Assembly (NCBI GenBank): GCA_043802425.1
Contig: JAZDLA010000059.1
Span: 1-13,470 of the forward strand
DNA length: 13,470 nt
Direction of reading: 5' to 3'
Origin: JAGUYA01 sp043802425
Lineage (GTDB): Bacteria; Omnitrophota; Gorgyraeia; Gygaellales; Profunditerraquicolaceae
Positions 1-7,005 of the stretch are shown one piece after another. The notes beneath the pieces were generated by a model, which saw only the letters and a program-made list of their open reading frames with translations, searched no databases and had not been told where the DNA came from. Both the position numbers and the translations under genes were made by a program. Within the stretch, counting starts at the first letter, position 1. The number at the start of each line of letters is the position of its first letter.

Positions 1-894
1 AGCGATGGCGGTTCAACGGATGACACACTTAGTATTGTCCGCAGCTTAAGTGAGTCCATGAATATAAAATTAGTGGATAATAAACTGAAAACAGGCGAGG
101 CCGGTAAGGCCCAGGGTTTAAAGCAGGCGAATAATGACATCCTGGTTTTTATAGATAGCGATAATATATTGCCGCAGCAGGATTGGCTGCAGAAGATGGC
201 CGGGCCTTTTTGCGATCCACAGATACTTGCCTCAGAGCCCCTTTATTACACCTACCGTAAGGAGGATGGCTATATCACCAGGTATTGCGCGCTCATCGGG
301 ATGAATGATCCTTTATGCCTTTTTTTGGGAAACTATGACCGTTATTGTCTATTGACTAAGAAATGGACTGAAATGGCAGTCAGCGAAACGCAGGAAGATT
401 CATATATAAGGGTGAATTTTTTAAACGAAAACTTACCTACCATAGGGGCAAACGGTTTCTTTATCAGAAGAAAAGAATTACTGGGATACCCGATTAAAGA
501 TTATCTCTTTGATATCGATATAGTCCAGTCTTTATACCTGAACAACCGCAGATTAAACATTGCCAAGGTGAAAGTGGGGATTATACATATTTTTTCTAGA
601 ACCATCGGTGATTTTATAGCTAAGCAGAGCCGGCGTTTTAAAGACTACGCATATTATAAAGCCAGGGGGCTACGTACTTACCGCTGGCATAAGGTTCACA
701 ACTTAAGGATTTTCAAATTTATCTTGTATACTCTTTTATTTTTCCCTGTTTTTATACAGGCGCTCAGAGGCTATTTTATAAAAAAGGACCGGGCATGGTT
801 CTTTCATCCTGTAGCTTGCTGGGTTACTCTCTATATTTATGCTGTTTTATCCGTAAAGAATGCCTTTTGGTCATTAAGACCACAAAAGAGGTAA
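1..894 (+). CDS. Family 2 glycosyltransferase, membrane-anchored, 5'-truncated by window edge
   Basis: The reading frame is open from base 1, so the true start lies upstream; 297 residues are visible. The first residues read SDGGSTDDT, the nucleotide-sugar binding motif of GT-A family 2 enzymes, which normally sits about 35-45 residues from the start. An IDSDN segment at visible residues 51-55 supplies the DxD metal/nucleotide motif (D52, D54). A GANGFFIRR segment near residue 150 fits the acceptor-side loop of this family. The C-terminal third is basic and then hydrophobic, with about two membrane segments (roughly residues 238-256 and 265-283), so the enzyme probably works at the inner face of the cytoplasmic membrane on a lipid-linked acceptor. 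The internal ATG at 58 would discard the sugar-binding motif and is not the start. The stop is 4 bp before the carbamoyltransferase gene. The family call is secure; donor and acceptor cannot be read from the sequence. Confidence 0.9.
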   Translation, partial: SDGGSTDDTLSIVRSLSESMNIKLVDNKLKTGEAGKAQGLKQANNDILVFIDSDNILPQQDWLQKMAGPFCDPQILASEPLYYTYRKEDGYITRYCALIGMNDPLCLFLGNYDRYCLLTKKWTEMAVSETQEDSYIRVNFLNENLPTIGANGFFIRRKELLGYPIKDYLFDIDIVQSLYLNNRRLNIAKVKVGIIHIFSRTIGDFIAKQSRRFKDYAYYKARGLRTYRWHKVHNLRIFKFILYTLLFFPVFIQALRGYFIKKDRAWFFHPVACWVTLYIYAVLSVKNAFWSLRPQKR

Positions 895-898
895 GTTT

Positions 899-2671
899 AT
901 GTATGTATTGGGAATAAACAGCGGCCATCATTCTACTGCTGCCCTCTTAAAAGACGGTAAGATTATCGGCTGCGTCAGTGAAGAGAGATTCAAAAGGATA
1001 AAGAATTACTCCGGTTATCCCCAGGAGAGCATTAATTATTTATTAAAAGAAGCGGGTATTCAGTCTCAGGAGTTAGACTTGGTAGCCCTTGGCTATAGGA
1101 CGCCACCTCCTTTTGTTACGGTAGAAAAAAAAGGCATACAGATTTTATCTGCATTACAGCGTTTTGTTTATTCCTTAAGATACCTCTGGGGGGCGGTAGA
1201 ATACAGATTGCCGTTTTTGCGCCCCTTAAACGAATTTTTATATGACCTGATGGTGGATATTGCCGGACCCTGCATCATCAGGCGCGAGAAGAGCCTGATC
1301 TCAAAGTTACTTAAGATAAGCCCAGATAGGGTTCTGGACGTTGACCACCACACTGCCCATGCCTACGCTGCATATTACGGTTCAAATTTTAATAATACGC
1401 AGGCGCTTGTTTTTACCTTAGACGGCGAAGGAGATAAACTCTGCGCGACCGTGAATATCTACGACGGCGCCCGGATCCAGAGAATAGCGGCAACACACCT
1501 GGGACACTCTATCGGCTGGATTTATATGGATACGACTCAATTCCTAGGTATGAAGCCGAATGAACATGAATATAAAGTTATGGGTCTGGCGCCATACGCT
1601 AAATCCTGGGGTGTAGATAAAGTTTACGATATAATTAAAGATATTATAGACCTCAACCGGAAGAATCCGCTGATCTTCAGGTCAAAATTTGACACCCACC
1701 GTACAATACCTTATTTCGAAAAAACCTTAAGATTCCAGAGGTTTGATTTTATTGCGGGTGCGGTACAGAGATTAACCGAAGATGTAGTCACCAGATGGAT
1801 AAAAGCCGCGATTCAGAAGACCGGTATCAGTAAGATAGCACTGGGCGGCGGCGTATTTATGAATGTCAAGGCCAACATGAAGATAATGGAGATGCCGCAG
1901 GTCCAAGACATATACATATTCCCGTCTTGCGGAGATGAATCTACGCCTATTGGTGCGTGTTTTTACGGGTATAAGTATCTGTGCGAACAAGGCAAGATAA
2001 AATTTTCTCCCCAGCCGATAAAAGACCTTTATCTGGGCCCGGAGTTCTCTGACCAAGAGATAGGAGAGGCATTGAATAGAGGAAAGATATTCGATAAATA
2101 CACGGTGAAAAAAATAGATGATATCGAGACCGAAATTGCCCGGCTCTTAAGCGAAAACCAGATCGTTGCCCGCGTCAACGGCAGGATGGAGTGGGGCGCA
2201 AGGGCGCTGGGTAACCGCTCTATACTGGCCAATCCTTCGGATTACGAAAATATCCGCGTCTTGAACGAGTGGGTAAAAGACAGGGATTTCTGGATGCCTT
2301 TTACTCCTACGATCCTCAAAGAAAGGGAAAAGGACTATGTCGTAAACCCTAAAGGCATTTCTACCCCATATATGATTCTGACCTTTAGGACAAAAGAACT
2401 AGCCAGAAAGCACTTAAAGGCAGCGATACACCCATATGATTTTACGGCGCGGGTTCAGGCCCTGGAAGAAAGCTGGAACCCCGGATTTTATAAAACTATT
2501 AAAGAATTCGAGAGATTGACCGGCATAGGGGGAGTTTTGAATACCTCCTTTAATCTGCACGGGGAACCTATGGTTTGTTCTCCGGAGGATGCCCTTAAGA
2601 CGATGGAAAACTCTGAATTAAAATTTCTGGCGCTGGGTAATTTCCTTATATCCAAAGAAAGGAGTAAGTAA
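899..2671 (+). CDS. Carbamoyltransferase of the NodU/CmcH/TobZ family
   Basis: The 590-residue product has the full length and order of this family. Known members use carbamoyl phosphate and ATP to form carbamoyl-adenylate and transfer the carbamoyl group to a hydroxyl, often on a sugar. The N-terminal Kae1-like domain begins with a GINSGH segment and an EERF motif (28-31). It carries the metal-binding HHTAHA motif (150-155), DGEGD (175-179), the conserved EYKVMGLAPYA stretch (224-234) and LGGGVFMNV (315-323). The C-terminal YrdC-like domain shows GRMEWGARALGNRS (428-441) and LNTSFNLHGEP (547-557). Position 11 is His, where many members have Asp after the first conserved His; this may mark a subgroup. 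The start follows an AGAGG site 8 bp upstream. The next gene begins 1 bp after the stop. The GME-like epimerase two genes downstream suggests a sugar or nucleotide-sugar acceptor, but that is inference. Confidence 0.95.
   Translation: MYVLGINSGHHSTAALLKDGKIIGCVSEERFKRIKNYSGYPQESINYLLKEAGIQSQELDLVALGYRTPPPFVTVEKKGIQILSALQRFVYSLRYLWGAVEYRLPFLRPLNEFLYDLMVDIAGPCIIRREKSLISKLLKISPDRVLDVDHHTAHAYAAYYGSNFNNTQALVFTLDGEGDKLCATVNIYDGARIQRIAATHLGHSIGWIYMDTTQFLGMKPNEHEYKVMGLAPYAKSWGVDKVYDIIKDIIDLNRKNPLIFRSKFDTHRTIPYFEKTLRFQRFDFIAGAVQRLTEDVVTRWIKAAIQKTGISKIALGGGVFMNVKANMKIMEMPQVQDIYIFPSCGDESTPIGACFYGYKYLCEQGKIKFSPQPIKDLYLGPEFSDQEIGEALNRGKIFDKYTVKKIDDIETEIARLLSENQIVARVNGRMEWGARALGNRSILANPSDYENIRVLNEWVKDRDFWMPFTPTILKEREKDYVVNPKGISTPYMILTFRTKELARKHLKAAIHPYDFTARVQALEESWNPGFYKTIKEFERLTGIGGVLNTSFNLHGEPMVCSPEDALKTMENSELKFLALGNFLISKERSK
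2658..2664 (+). promoter_or_regulatory. Ribosome binding site deciding a TTG start
   Basis: AAAGGAG lies inside the last codons of the carbamoyltransferase gene, 8 bases before the TTG at 2673. No ATG or GTG in a suitable place would keep the N-terminal beta strand and GLGKLG motif, so this site supports TTG as the true start. Confidence 0.8.
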
Positions 2672-2672
2672 G

Positions 2673-3995
2673 TTGAAGATTGAAGCTATTTCTGTTATTG
2701 GCTTAGGCAAACTGGGGTTATGCGTTGCAGGTTGTTTTGCGGATAAAGGGTTTAAGGTAACTGGCGTGGATATAGACATAGGCAGGATAGAAAAAATAAA
2801 CCAAGGCATATCGCCTATCCACGAGACAGGGTTAGCCGATTTAATAAAAAAGGTAAGAAATAATCTAAGGGCAACCAAAGAATACGAGGAGGCTGTATTA
2901 AATAGCGATGCGACATTTATTGTTGTAGCTACACCTAGCCTTGCCGACGGCAGCTTTTCTAACGAGTATTTAGAGAAAGCCCTGCATAGCATAGCAGATG
3001 CGCTGAAGAAGAAAAAAGGATACCATCTGGTAGTAGTGACCTCTACGGTGATGCCCCGGACAACAGATGAAGTAGCCAGGTTCATATTAGAAAAGCTTTC
3101 CGGAAAAGTCTGCGGAGAGGATTTCGGTCTTGCCTATAATCCGGAATTTATTGCCTTGGGCAGCGTTATCCATGATTTCCTGAATCCGGATTTTATATTA
3201 ATCGGAGAGGCGAACAAAAAAGACGGCGATATTCTGGAAGGAATTTACAGGCAGACATGCGAAAATAATCCGCGCTTTGCCCGGATGAGCCCTCTAAATG
3301 CCGAGATCGCTAAGATTTCACTTAACTGTTACGTTACCACTAAAATTACCTTTGCTAATTCATTAGCAACGATATGCGAAAAGGTAAAAGGTGCGGATGC
3401 CCACGTAATTACTAGAGCACTAGGACTAGATAGCCGTATCGGTACTAAATATCTAAAGCCCGGGTTAGGTTACGGCGGCCCATGTTTTCCCCGGGATAAT
3501 ATTGCTTTTTCTGCTTTTGCGCGAAAGTTAGAAATAAAGGCTAAGTTAGCGGAGATGGTAGATGAGGTTAACCGCGACCAGGTGCTCAGGATAGTAAATA
3601 GAGTCAACGAAATTTTTATTAAGTCGCATAAAGATAAAAAGAATATCCGCATAGGCGTTTTAGGCCTTTCCTATAAGCCTAATACTCCTATAGTAGAAGA
3701 TTCGCAGGCCCTGGAGATTACGCAGTTATTAGTGAATGAAGGCTATTGCGTGAGCGTTTATGACCCCCAGGCGCAAGAAAATGCCCGTGGCGTACTAGGG
3801 GGCATGGTAACATACGCCAAAGACAGCCAGGGTTGTATTTTAAACGCTGATTTAGGATTGATAGCCGTACCCTGGGAGGAATTCAAGAAGCTGGATTTTA
3901 ACAAAATAAACAAAAATATTATTTTGTTGGATTGCTGGCGCCTATTAGAAGGCGTTGAGGGAATAAACATCAAGTATTTAGGCGCGGGCATATAA
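2673..3995 (+). CDS. UDP-glucose/GDP-mannose dehydrogenase family (nucleotide-sugar 6-dehydrogenase)
   Basis: The 440-residue product has all three domains of the family, which oxidises C6 of a nucleotide sugar twice with NAD to give a uronic acid donor. The N-terminal Rossmann domain has GLGKLG (10-15) followed by an acidic strand end (VDID), then VATPS (85-89), TSTV (123-126) and NPEFIALGS (156-164). The central domain has the conserved lysine (K214 in AEIAKISLN), a RIG motif (255-257) and the catalytic cysteine C271 in GYGGPCFPRD. The C-terminal UDP-binding domain starts near LGLSYKPNTP (330-339). Here the usual Arg-Glu-Ser is Glu-Asp-Ser (341-343), so the family arginine is missing, as I recall for one branch of nucleotide-sugar dehydrogenases. 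UDP-glucose, UDP-HexNAc or GDP-mannose could be the substrate. It begins with TTG and lies 1 bp after the preceding stop. Confidence 0.93.
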   Translation: MKIEAISVIGLGKLGLCVAGCFADKGFKVTGVDIDIGRIEKINQGISPIHETGLADLIKKVRNNLRATKEYEEAVLNSDATFIVVATPSLADGSFSNEYLEKALHSIADALKKKKGYHLVVVTSTVMPRTTDEVARFILEKLSGKVCGEDFGLAYNPEFIALGSVIHDFLNPDFILIGEANKKDGDILEGIYRQTCENNPRFARMSPLNAEIAKISLNCYVTTKITFANSLATICEKVKGADAHVITRALGLDSRIGTKYLKPGLGYGGPCFPRDNIAFSAFARKLEIKAKLAEMVDEVNRDQVLRIVNRVNEIFIKSHKDKKNIRIGVLGLSYKPNTPIVEDSQALEITQLLVNEGYCVSVYDPQAQENARGVLGGMVTYAKDSQGCILNADLGLIAVPWEEFKKLDFNKINKNIILLDCWRLLEGVEGINIKYLGAGI

Positions 3996-4000
3996 GAGAG

Positions 4001-4008
4001 AAAAGGGG
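4001..4008 (+). promoter_or_regulatory. Ribosome binding site for the GTG start of the epimerase gene
   Basis: AAAAGGGG stands 6 bases before the GTG at 4015. The product begins MENKKILVTGAGG, where the first beta strand of a Rossmann fold should lie, so this GTG is the natural start and no upstream extension is needed. Confidence 0.7.
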
Positions 4009-4014
4009 CCAGAA

Positions 4015-4995
4015 GTGGAGAATAAAAAAATTTTAGTAACCGGAGCAGGTGGTTTTGTCGGTAGCCATTTAGCAAGGCAGCTTTATAGTCAGGGAAATTT
4101 TGTAAGAGCGGCAGATATTAAATGGGATAATTATATCCCCGAAACCTATTACTCAGAGAAGCTGACCCTAGATTTGAGGGGTTATGAGAATTGTTTAAAG
4201 GCCAGCAAAGGCATGGATTATGTGTTTAACCTGGCGGCAAATATGGGAGGAATCGGTTTTATTACTGCGGTGGGCGCGGACGTAATGTATGATAACGTCC
4301 TGATCAATACTTACATGATGAAGGCCTGCTTGGATAATATGGTGAAGCGCCTATTCTTTTCTTCTTCCGCGTGTATTTACCCCACCTATAAACAGGAGGC
4401 TCCGGAAGTTAAGCCTTTAAAAGAAGAAGACGCCTATCCTGCGGACCCGGATAATTTCTACGGTTGGGAGAAGCTTTATACCGAAAAGATGATGGAGGCA
4501 TTCGCCAGGGATCATAAGCTCGATATCAGGATAGCGCGTTACCACAATATCTACGGCCCGCAAGGTACTTATAAAGGCGGTAGAGAAAAATCTCCTGCTG
4601 CCCTATGCAGAAAAGTGGCCGAGGCCTCTAGTCCCGGAGAGATTGAGATATGGGGGGATGGCAAACAGACGCGCTCTTATTGTTATATAGATGATTGCGT
4701 AGAAGGTAGCGTTAAATTGATGGAGTCGGATTACGCTCGACCTCTGAATATCGGTTCGGATAGGCTGGTAACTATAGATGAGCTCGCCGATATGATCATT
4801 AAAATTTCGGGTAAGAAGATCCAAAAGAAACATAACCTTTCTGCCCCCGTAGGGGTCAGGGGCAGGAATGCTGACCTAGTATTACTGAAGAAAATACTTG
4901 GCTGGCAACCTAAGATAAGCCTTGAGGCTGGGCTAGAGAAGACGTATGCCTGGGTTCTTTCGCAGGTCAGGAGCCAATCGCAAGAAAGGGTTTAA
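4015..4995 (+). CDS. GDP-mannose 3,5-epimerase-like extended SDR
   Basis: The 326-residue product is an extended short-chain dehydrogenase/reductase that resembles plant GDP-mannose 3,5-epimerase (GME) along its whole length. GME converts GDP-D-mannose to GDP-L-galactose and GDP-L-gulose. The NAD-binding GAGGFVG is at 10-16. Segments recalled from GME recur: NLAANMGGIGF (73-83), SSSACIYP (116-123), YHNIYGP (176-182), KGGREKSPAA (187-196), WGDGKQTRS (213-221) and VRGRN (281-285). The GME acid/base pair appears kept as C120 and K192, and the SDR Tyr/Lys pair as Y149 and K153. These residues make a 3,5-epimerase more likely than a generic 4-epimerase or 4,6-dehydratase. A GDP-mannose source is not encoded in the window. 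The start is GTG, 19 bp after the dehydrogenase gene, and the stop is 1 bp before the UbiA gene. The exact substrate is inferred. Confidence 0.88.
   Translation: MENKKILVTGAGGFVGSHLARQLYSQGNFVRAADIKWDNYIPETYYSEKLTLDLRGYENCLKASKGMDYVFNLAANMGGIGFITAVGADVMYDNVLINTYMMKACLDNMVKRLFFSSSACIYPTYKQEAPEVKPLKEEDAYPADPDNFYGWEKLYTEKMMEAFARDHKLDIRIARYHNIYGPQGTYKGGREKSPAALCRKVAEASSPGEIEIWGDGKQTRSYCYIDDCVEGSVKLMESDYARPLNIGSDRLVTIDELADMIIKISGKKIQKKHNLSAPVGVRGRNADLVLLKKILGWQPKISLEAGLEKTYAWVLSQVRSQSQERV
4985..4990 (+). promoter_or_regulatory. Ribosome binding site fixing the UbiA-family start at 4997
   Basis: AAAGGG near the end of the epimerase gene sits 6 bases before the ATG at 4997. It favours this start over the in-frame ATG at 4946, which would add 17 basic residues, overlap the epimerase gene by 50 bp and have no comparable site. 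Confidence 0.7.
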
Positions 4996-4996
4996 T

Positions 4997-5875
4997 ATGG
5001 ATAAGATTAAATTTTTATTATTAAGTTTACGGCCAAAACACTGGGTCAAGAATTTGTTTATCTTTGCGGGTCCATTCTTTTCCCTGAAGCTCTTTAGCTT
5101 AGGTAATTTAGGTAAACTCACCCTAGGCCTTATCTACTGGTGTCTAGCTACGAGTGCCATGTATTTATTTAATGATATTATAGACAGGAAAGAAGACGCC
5201 TTGCATCCTCATAAGATGAACAGGCCCCTTGCGCGCGGCGTATTAAAGGTGAGGATAGCTTACCTCTATTTTATAATTTTATCTATCATCGCCATTGTTT
5301 TATCAATCAGGCTTGATATGAATTTTGCCATTTTTATAATAATCTATTTTATGATCAATATCTTTTATTCCCTTTACCTTAAACACGTATTTATCTTAGA
5401 CGTGATGTGCATTGCTTCTGGTTTTGTTTTCAGGGTTGTTTCGGGCGCGGTGCTGATAAATGTAGGATCCTCAGAATGGTTGATCATGTGTACATTCTTA
5501 TTATCTCTCTTGCTAGGTTTTGGTAAACGCCAGGAAGAGATATCCTCTTTAGGCGAGAATGCCGTATATCACCGCAAGGTTTTAAAAGAATACGATAGAG
5601 GCTTCCTGCAGTATGTGCCTTATGTCTTGATTTCTTCGGCAATCGTTTGTTATATGCTCTATACCGTATCCATAGAGGCGGTAAGAAAGTTCGGTACAAA
5701 GAACTTAATTTATACCTCGCCTTTTGTCATCTACGGCTTATTAAGGTATGTTTATATCGCTTATGAGAAGAATAAGGGCGCTGATCCGACGCAGGTCTTA
5801 TTTCAGGATATCCCTATTGTAATAGATATATTCTTGTGGATTATGTCGGTAGGCTTGATTATTTACATTAAATAG
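4997..5875 (+). CDS. UbiA-superfamily polyprenyl-phosphate phosphoribosyltransferase (DPPR synthase-like)
   Basis: The 292-residue integral membrane protein has about eight to nine hydrophobic segments. It opens with LRPKHWVKN (11-19), a hallmark of the branch that includes mycobacterial decaprenyl-phosphate 5-phosphoribosyltransferase (Rv3806c). The first Mg/diphosphate motif is NDIIDRKEDALHPHKMNRP (59-77), and the second polar motif is YLKHVFILD (127-135). The KRQEE segment (177-181) and the C-terminal DPTQVLFQD (263-271) also fit this branch rather than ubiquinone or menaquinone prenyltransferases. The known reaction joins PRPP to a polyprenyl phosphate, giving a lipid-linked phosphoribose used as precursor of furanose donors. 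The gene lies 1 bp after the epimerase gene. Its stop codon overlaps the outer arm of a palindromic element. No DprE1-type FAD oxidase is visible nearby, so the fate of the product is open. Confidence 0.85.
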   Translation: MDKIKFLLLSLRPKHWVKNLFIFAGPFFSLKLFSLGNLGKLTLGLIYWCLATSAMYLFNDIIDRKEDALHPHKMNRPLARGVLKVRIAYLYFIILSIIAIVLSIRLDMNFAIFIIIYFMINIFYSLYLKHVFILDVMCIASGFVFRVVSGAVLINVGSSEWLIMCTFLLSLLLGFGKRQEEISSLGENAVYHRKVLKEYDRGFLQYVPYVLISSAIVCYMLYTVSIEAVRKFGTKNLIYTSPFVIYGLLRYVYIAYEKNKGADPTQVLFQDIPIVIDIFLWIMSVGLIIYIK

Positions 5876-5966
5876 CCTTAGGGATGGTTCTCAAGCTAAA
5901 GCAAGAAGTGTCCCTAGGGGACACTTCTCCGGTTGGCTCCAGAACCGTCCCTGTGAGGCTGAGGCT
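5874..5966 (+). repeat. Long imperfect palindrome (REP/MITE-like) in the only sizeable intergenic gap
   Basis: Outer arms AGGGATGGTTCT (5880-5891) and AGAACCGTCCCT (5941-5952) pair at 11 of 12 positions plus one G-T wobble. Inside is a perfect 10-bp hairpin, GAAGTGTCCC (5905-5914) with GGGACACTTC (5918-5927), around a 3-base loop TAG. The stretch between can partly pair (5894-5899 with 5933-5938). Outside the arms, AGCCT (5874-5878) pairs with AGGCT (5956-5960), and TGAGGC is repeated in tandem at 5954-5965. The left edge takes in the last two bases of the UbiA stop codon. There is no T-run after the stem, so it is a poor intrinsic terminator. The nested layout resembles repeats mobilised by REP-associated Y1 transposases, but only one copy is visible, so its repeat status is inference. 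Confidence 0.75.
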
Positions 5967-5973
5967 ATGAGGG

Positions 5974-5980
5974 AAAGGAG
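5974..5980 (+). promoter_or_regulatory. Strong ribosome binding site for the SDR gene
   Basis: AAAGGAG lies 5 bases before the ATG at 5986 and just beyond the palindrome. The palindrome could not hide it by simple pairing, so translation of the next gene should restart independently here. Confidence 0.75.
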
Positions 5981-5985
5981 ATAAT

Positions 5986-7002
5986 ATGAGGGCATTAATT
6001 ACGGGAGTACCCGGTTGGTTGGGAGGCAGGTTTTTAGAAATTCTGGTAAATGGTTTTGAAAATGATGGGCCGGTAAACGACTGGGCGCTCAGGTGTTTGG
6101 TCCTGTCAGGCCAGGATACCTCCTTTATCGACGACTTAGCAAAAAAGAAGAATATAGAAGTGATTTTTGGCGATATCACTAAAAAAGAAACCTTAAAGGG
6201 CGCGGTTAAAGATGTGGATATAGTTTTCCATATTACCGGCCTGATACACCCTAAGAAGATAAAGGAGCTCTATGCAATTAATACTAGAGGTACGCTAAAT
6301 TTGATTTCCGAAGCCTTTTATGCCGGAGTAAAAAGGTTCATCTATATAAGCAGTAATTCCCCCGCAGGCACTAATCCTAAACACCATATCCTGATGAGAG
6401 AAGAAGATGAACCCAGGCCCTATATGAATTATGGGTTAAGTAAATATTATGCCGAGTGCATCGTCAGGAATTTCCAAGAAGAAAAAAAGATGGAGACGGT
6501 AATATTGCGCCCCTGCTGGTTTTACGGTCCTAATCAGCCAAAGAGGCAAACCAAGTTCTTTAATATGATTCAAAAAGGTAATCCCATAGTCTTCGGAAGT
6601 GGTTTAAATTTAAGAAGCATGAGCTATGTGGATAATACCTCGCAGGCCATGCTTCTGGCGGCGACAAAAAAAGAAGCGGTGGGTCAGGTTTACTGGATAG
6701 CCGATGCCAGGCCGTATACTACTTTAGAGATATACCAGAGCGTAGCCGAACTTTTAGGGGTCAGGAATTTTAAACCCTTATTTCTCCCGGATTTTTCTTC
6801 CGAAGTATTTTTATGCGCGGATAAAATCTTTCAGGCAGCCGGGATGTACCAGACAGAGATACACGTAGCAGGGGAGATGAATAAGGATATTGCCTGTAGC
6901 ATAGAGAAAGCCAGGAGAGAGCTAGGCTATGAACCTAAAGTGGAATTAAAAGAAGGTATGCGTCGCTCCATAGACTGGTGCAGAAAAAAGGGGTTATTGT
7001 AA
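5986..7002 (+). CDS. NAD(P)-dependent extended SDR, epimerase/dehydratase type
   Basis: The 338-residue product is a full-length extended SDR. The cofactor loop is GVPGWLG (7-13), followed by GDIT (62-65), a FHITG segment (81-85) where others have HLAA, the serine strand YISSN (120-124), and the catalytic pair Y149 and K153 in YGLSK. The C-terminal substrate domain has RPCWFYGP (175-182) and a SYVDN motif (213-217). The relaxed N-terminal motif and the HITG strand place it closer to the 3-beta-HSD/dihydroflavonol-reductase-like branch than to GalE or GME, so nucleotide-sugar epimerase activity is possible but not established. Its position after the UbiA-type gene makes a reductase or epimerase acting on the lipid-linked pentose conceivable, in the role DprE2 plays in mycobacteria, but DprE2 is a shorter classical SDR. 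It is followed 3 bp later by the radical SAM gene. Confidence 0.85.
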   Translation: MRALITGVPGWLGGRFLEILVNGFENDGPVNDWALRCLVLSGQDTSFIDDLAKKKNIEVIFGDITKKETLKGAVKDVDIVFHITGLIHPKKIKELYAINTRGTLNLISEAFYAGVKRFIYISSNSPAGTNPKHHILMREEDEPRPYMNYGLSKYYAECIVRNFQEEKKMETVILRPCWFYGPNQPKRQTKFFNMIQKGNPIVFGSGLNLRSMSYVDNTSQAMLLAATKKEAVGQVYWIADARPYTTLEIYQSVAELLGVRNFKPLFLPDFSSEVFLCADKIFQAAGMYQTEIHVAGEMNKDIACSIEKARRELGYEPKVELKEGMRRSIDWCRKKGLL

Positions 7003-7005
7003 ATA

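Noticed and set aside
899..2671. Reading the carbamoyltransferase as a nodulation (NodU) gene
   Set aside because: No NodA, NodB or NodC homologues are present. The family is widespread in glycan and antibiotic pathways, so a nodulation symbol would mislead.
2618..3085. 155-residue open frame on the minus strand
   Set aside because: It lies opposite two well-supported genes, its translation shows no recognisable domain, and it looks like a by-product of codon use on the + strand.
4946..4999. ATG at 4946 as the start of the UbiA-type gene
   Set aside because: It would overlap the epimerase gene by 50 bp and add 17 basic residues not expected in the family. ATG 4997 has an AAAGGG site 6 bases upstream.
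5905..5927. Inner hairpin as a rho-independent terminator
   Set aside because: The stem is strong, but no run of T follows it on the + strand, and the gene after it continues the same pathway context. A repeat or processing element fits better.
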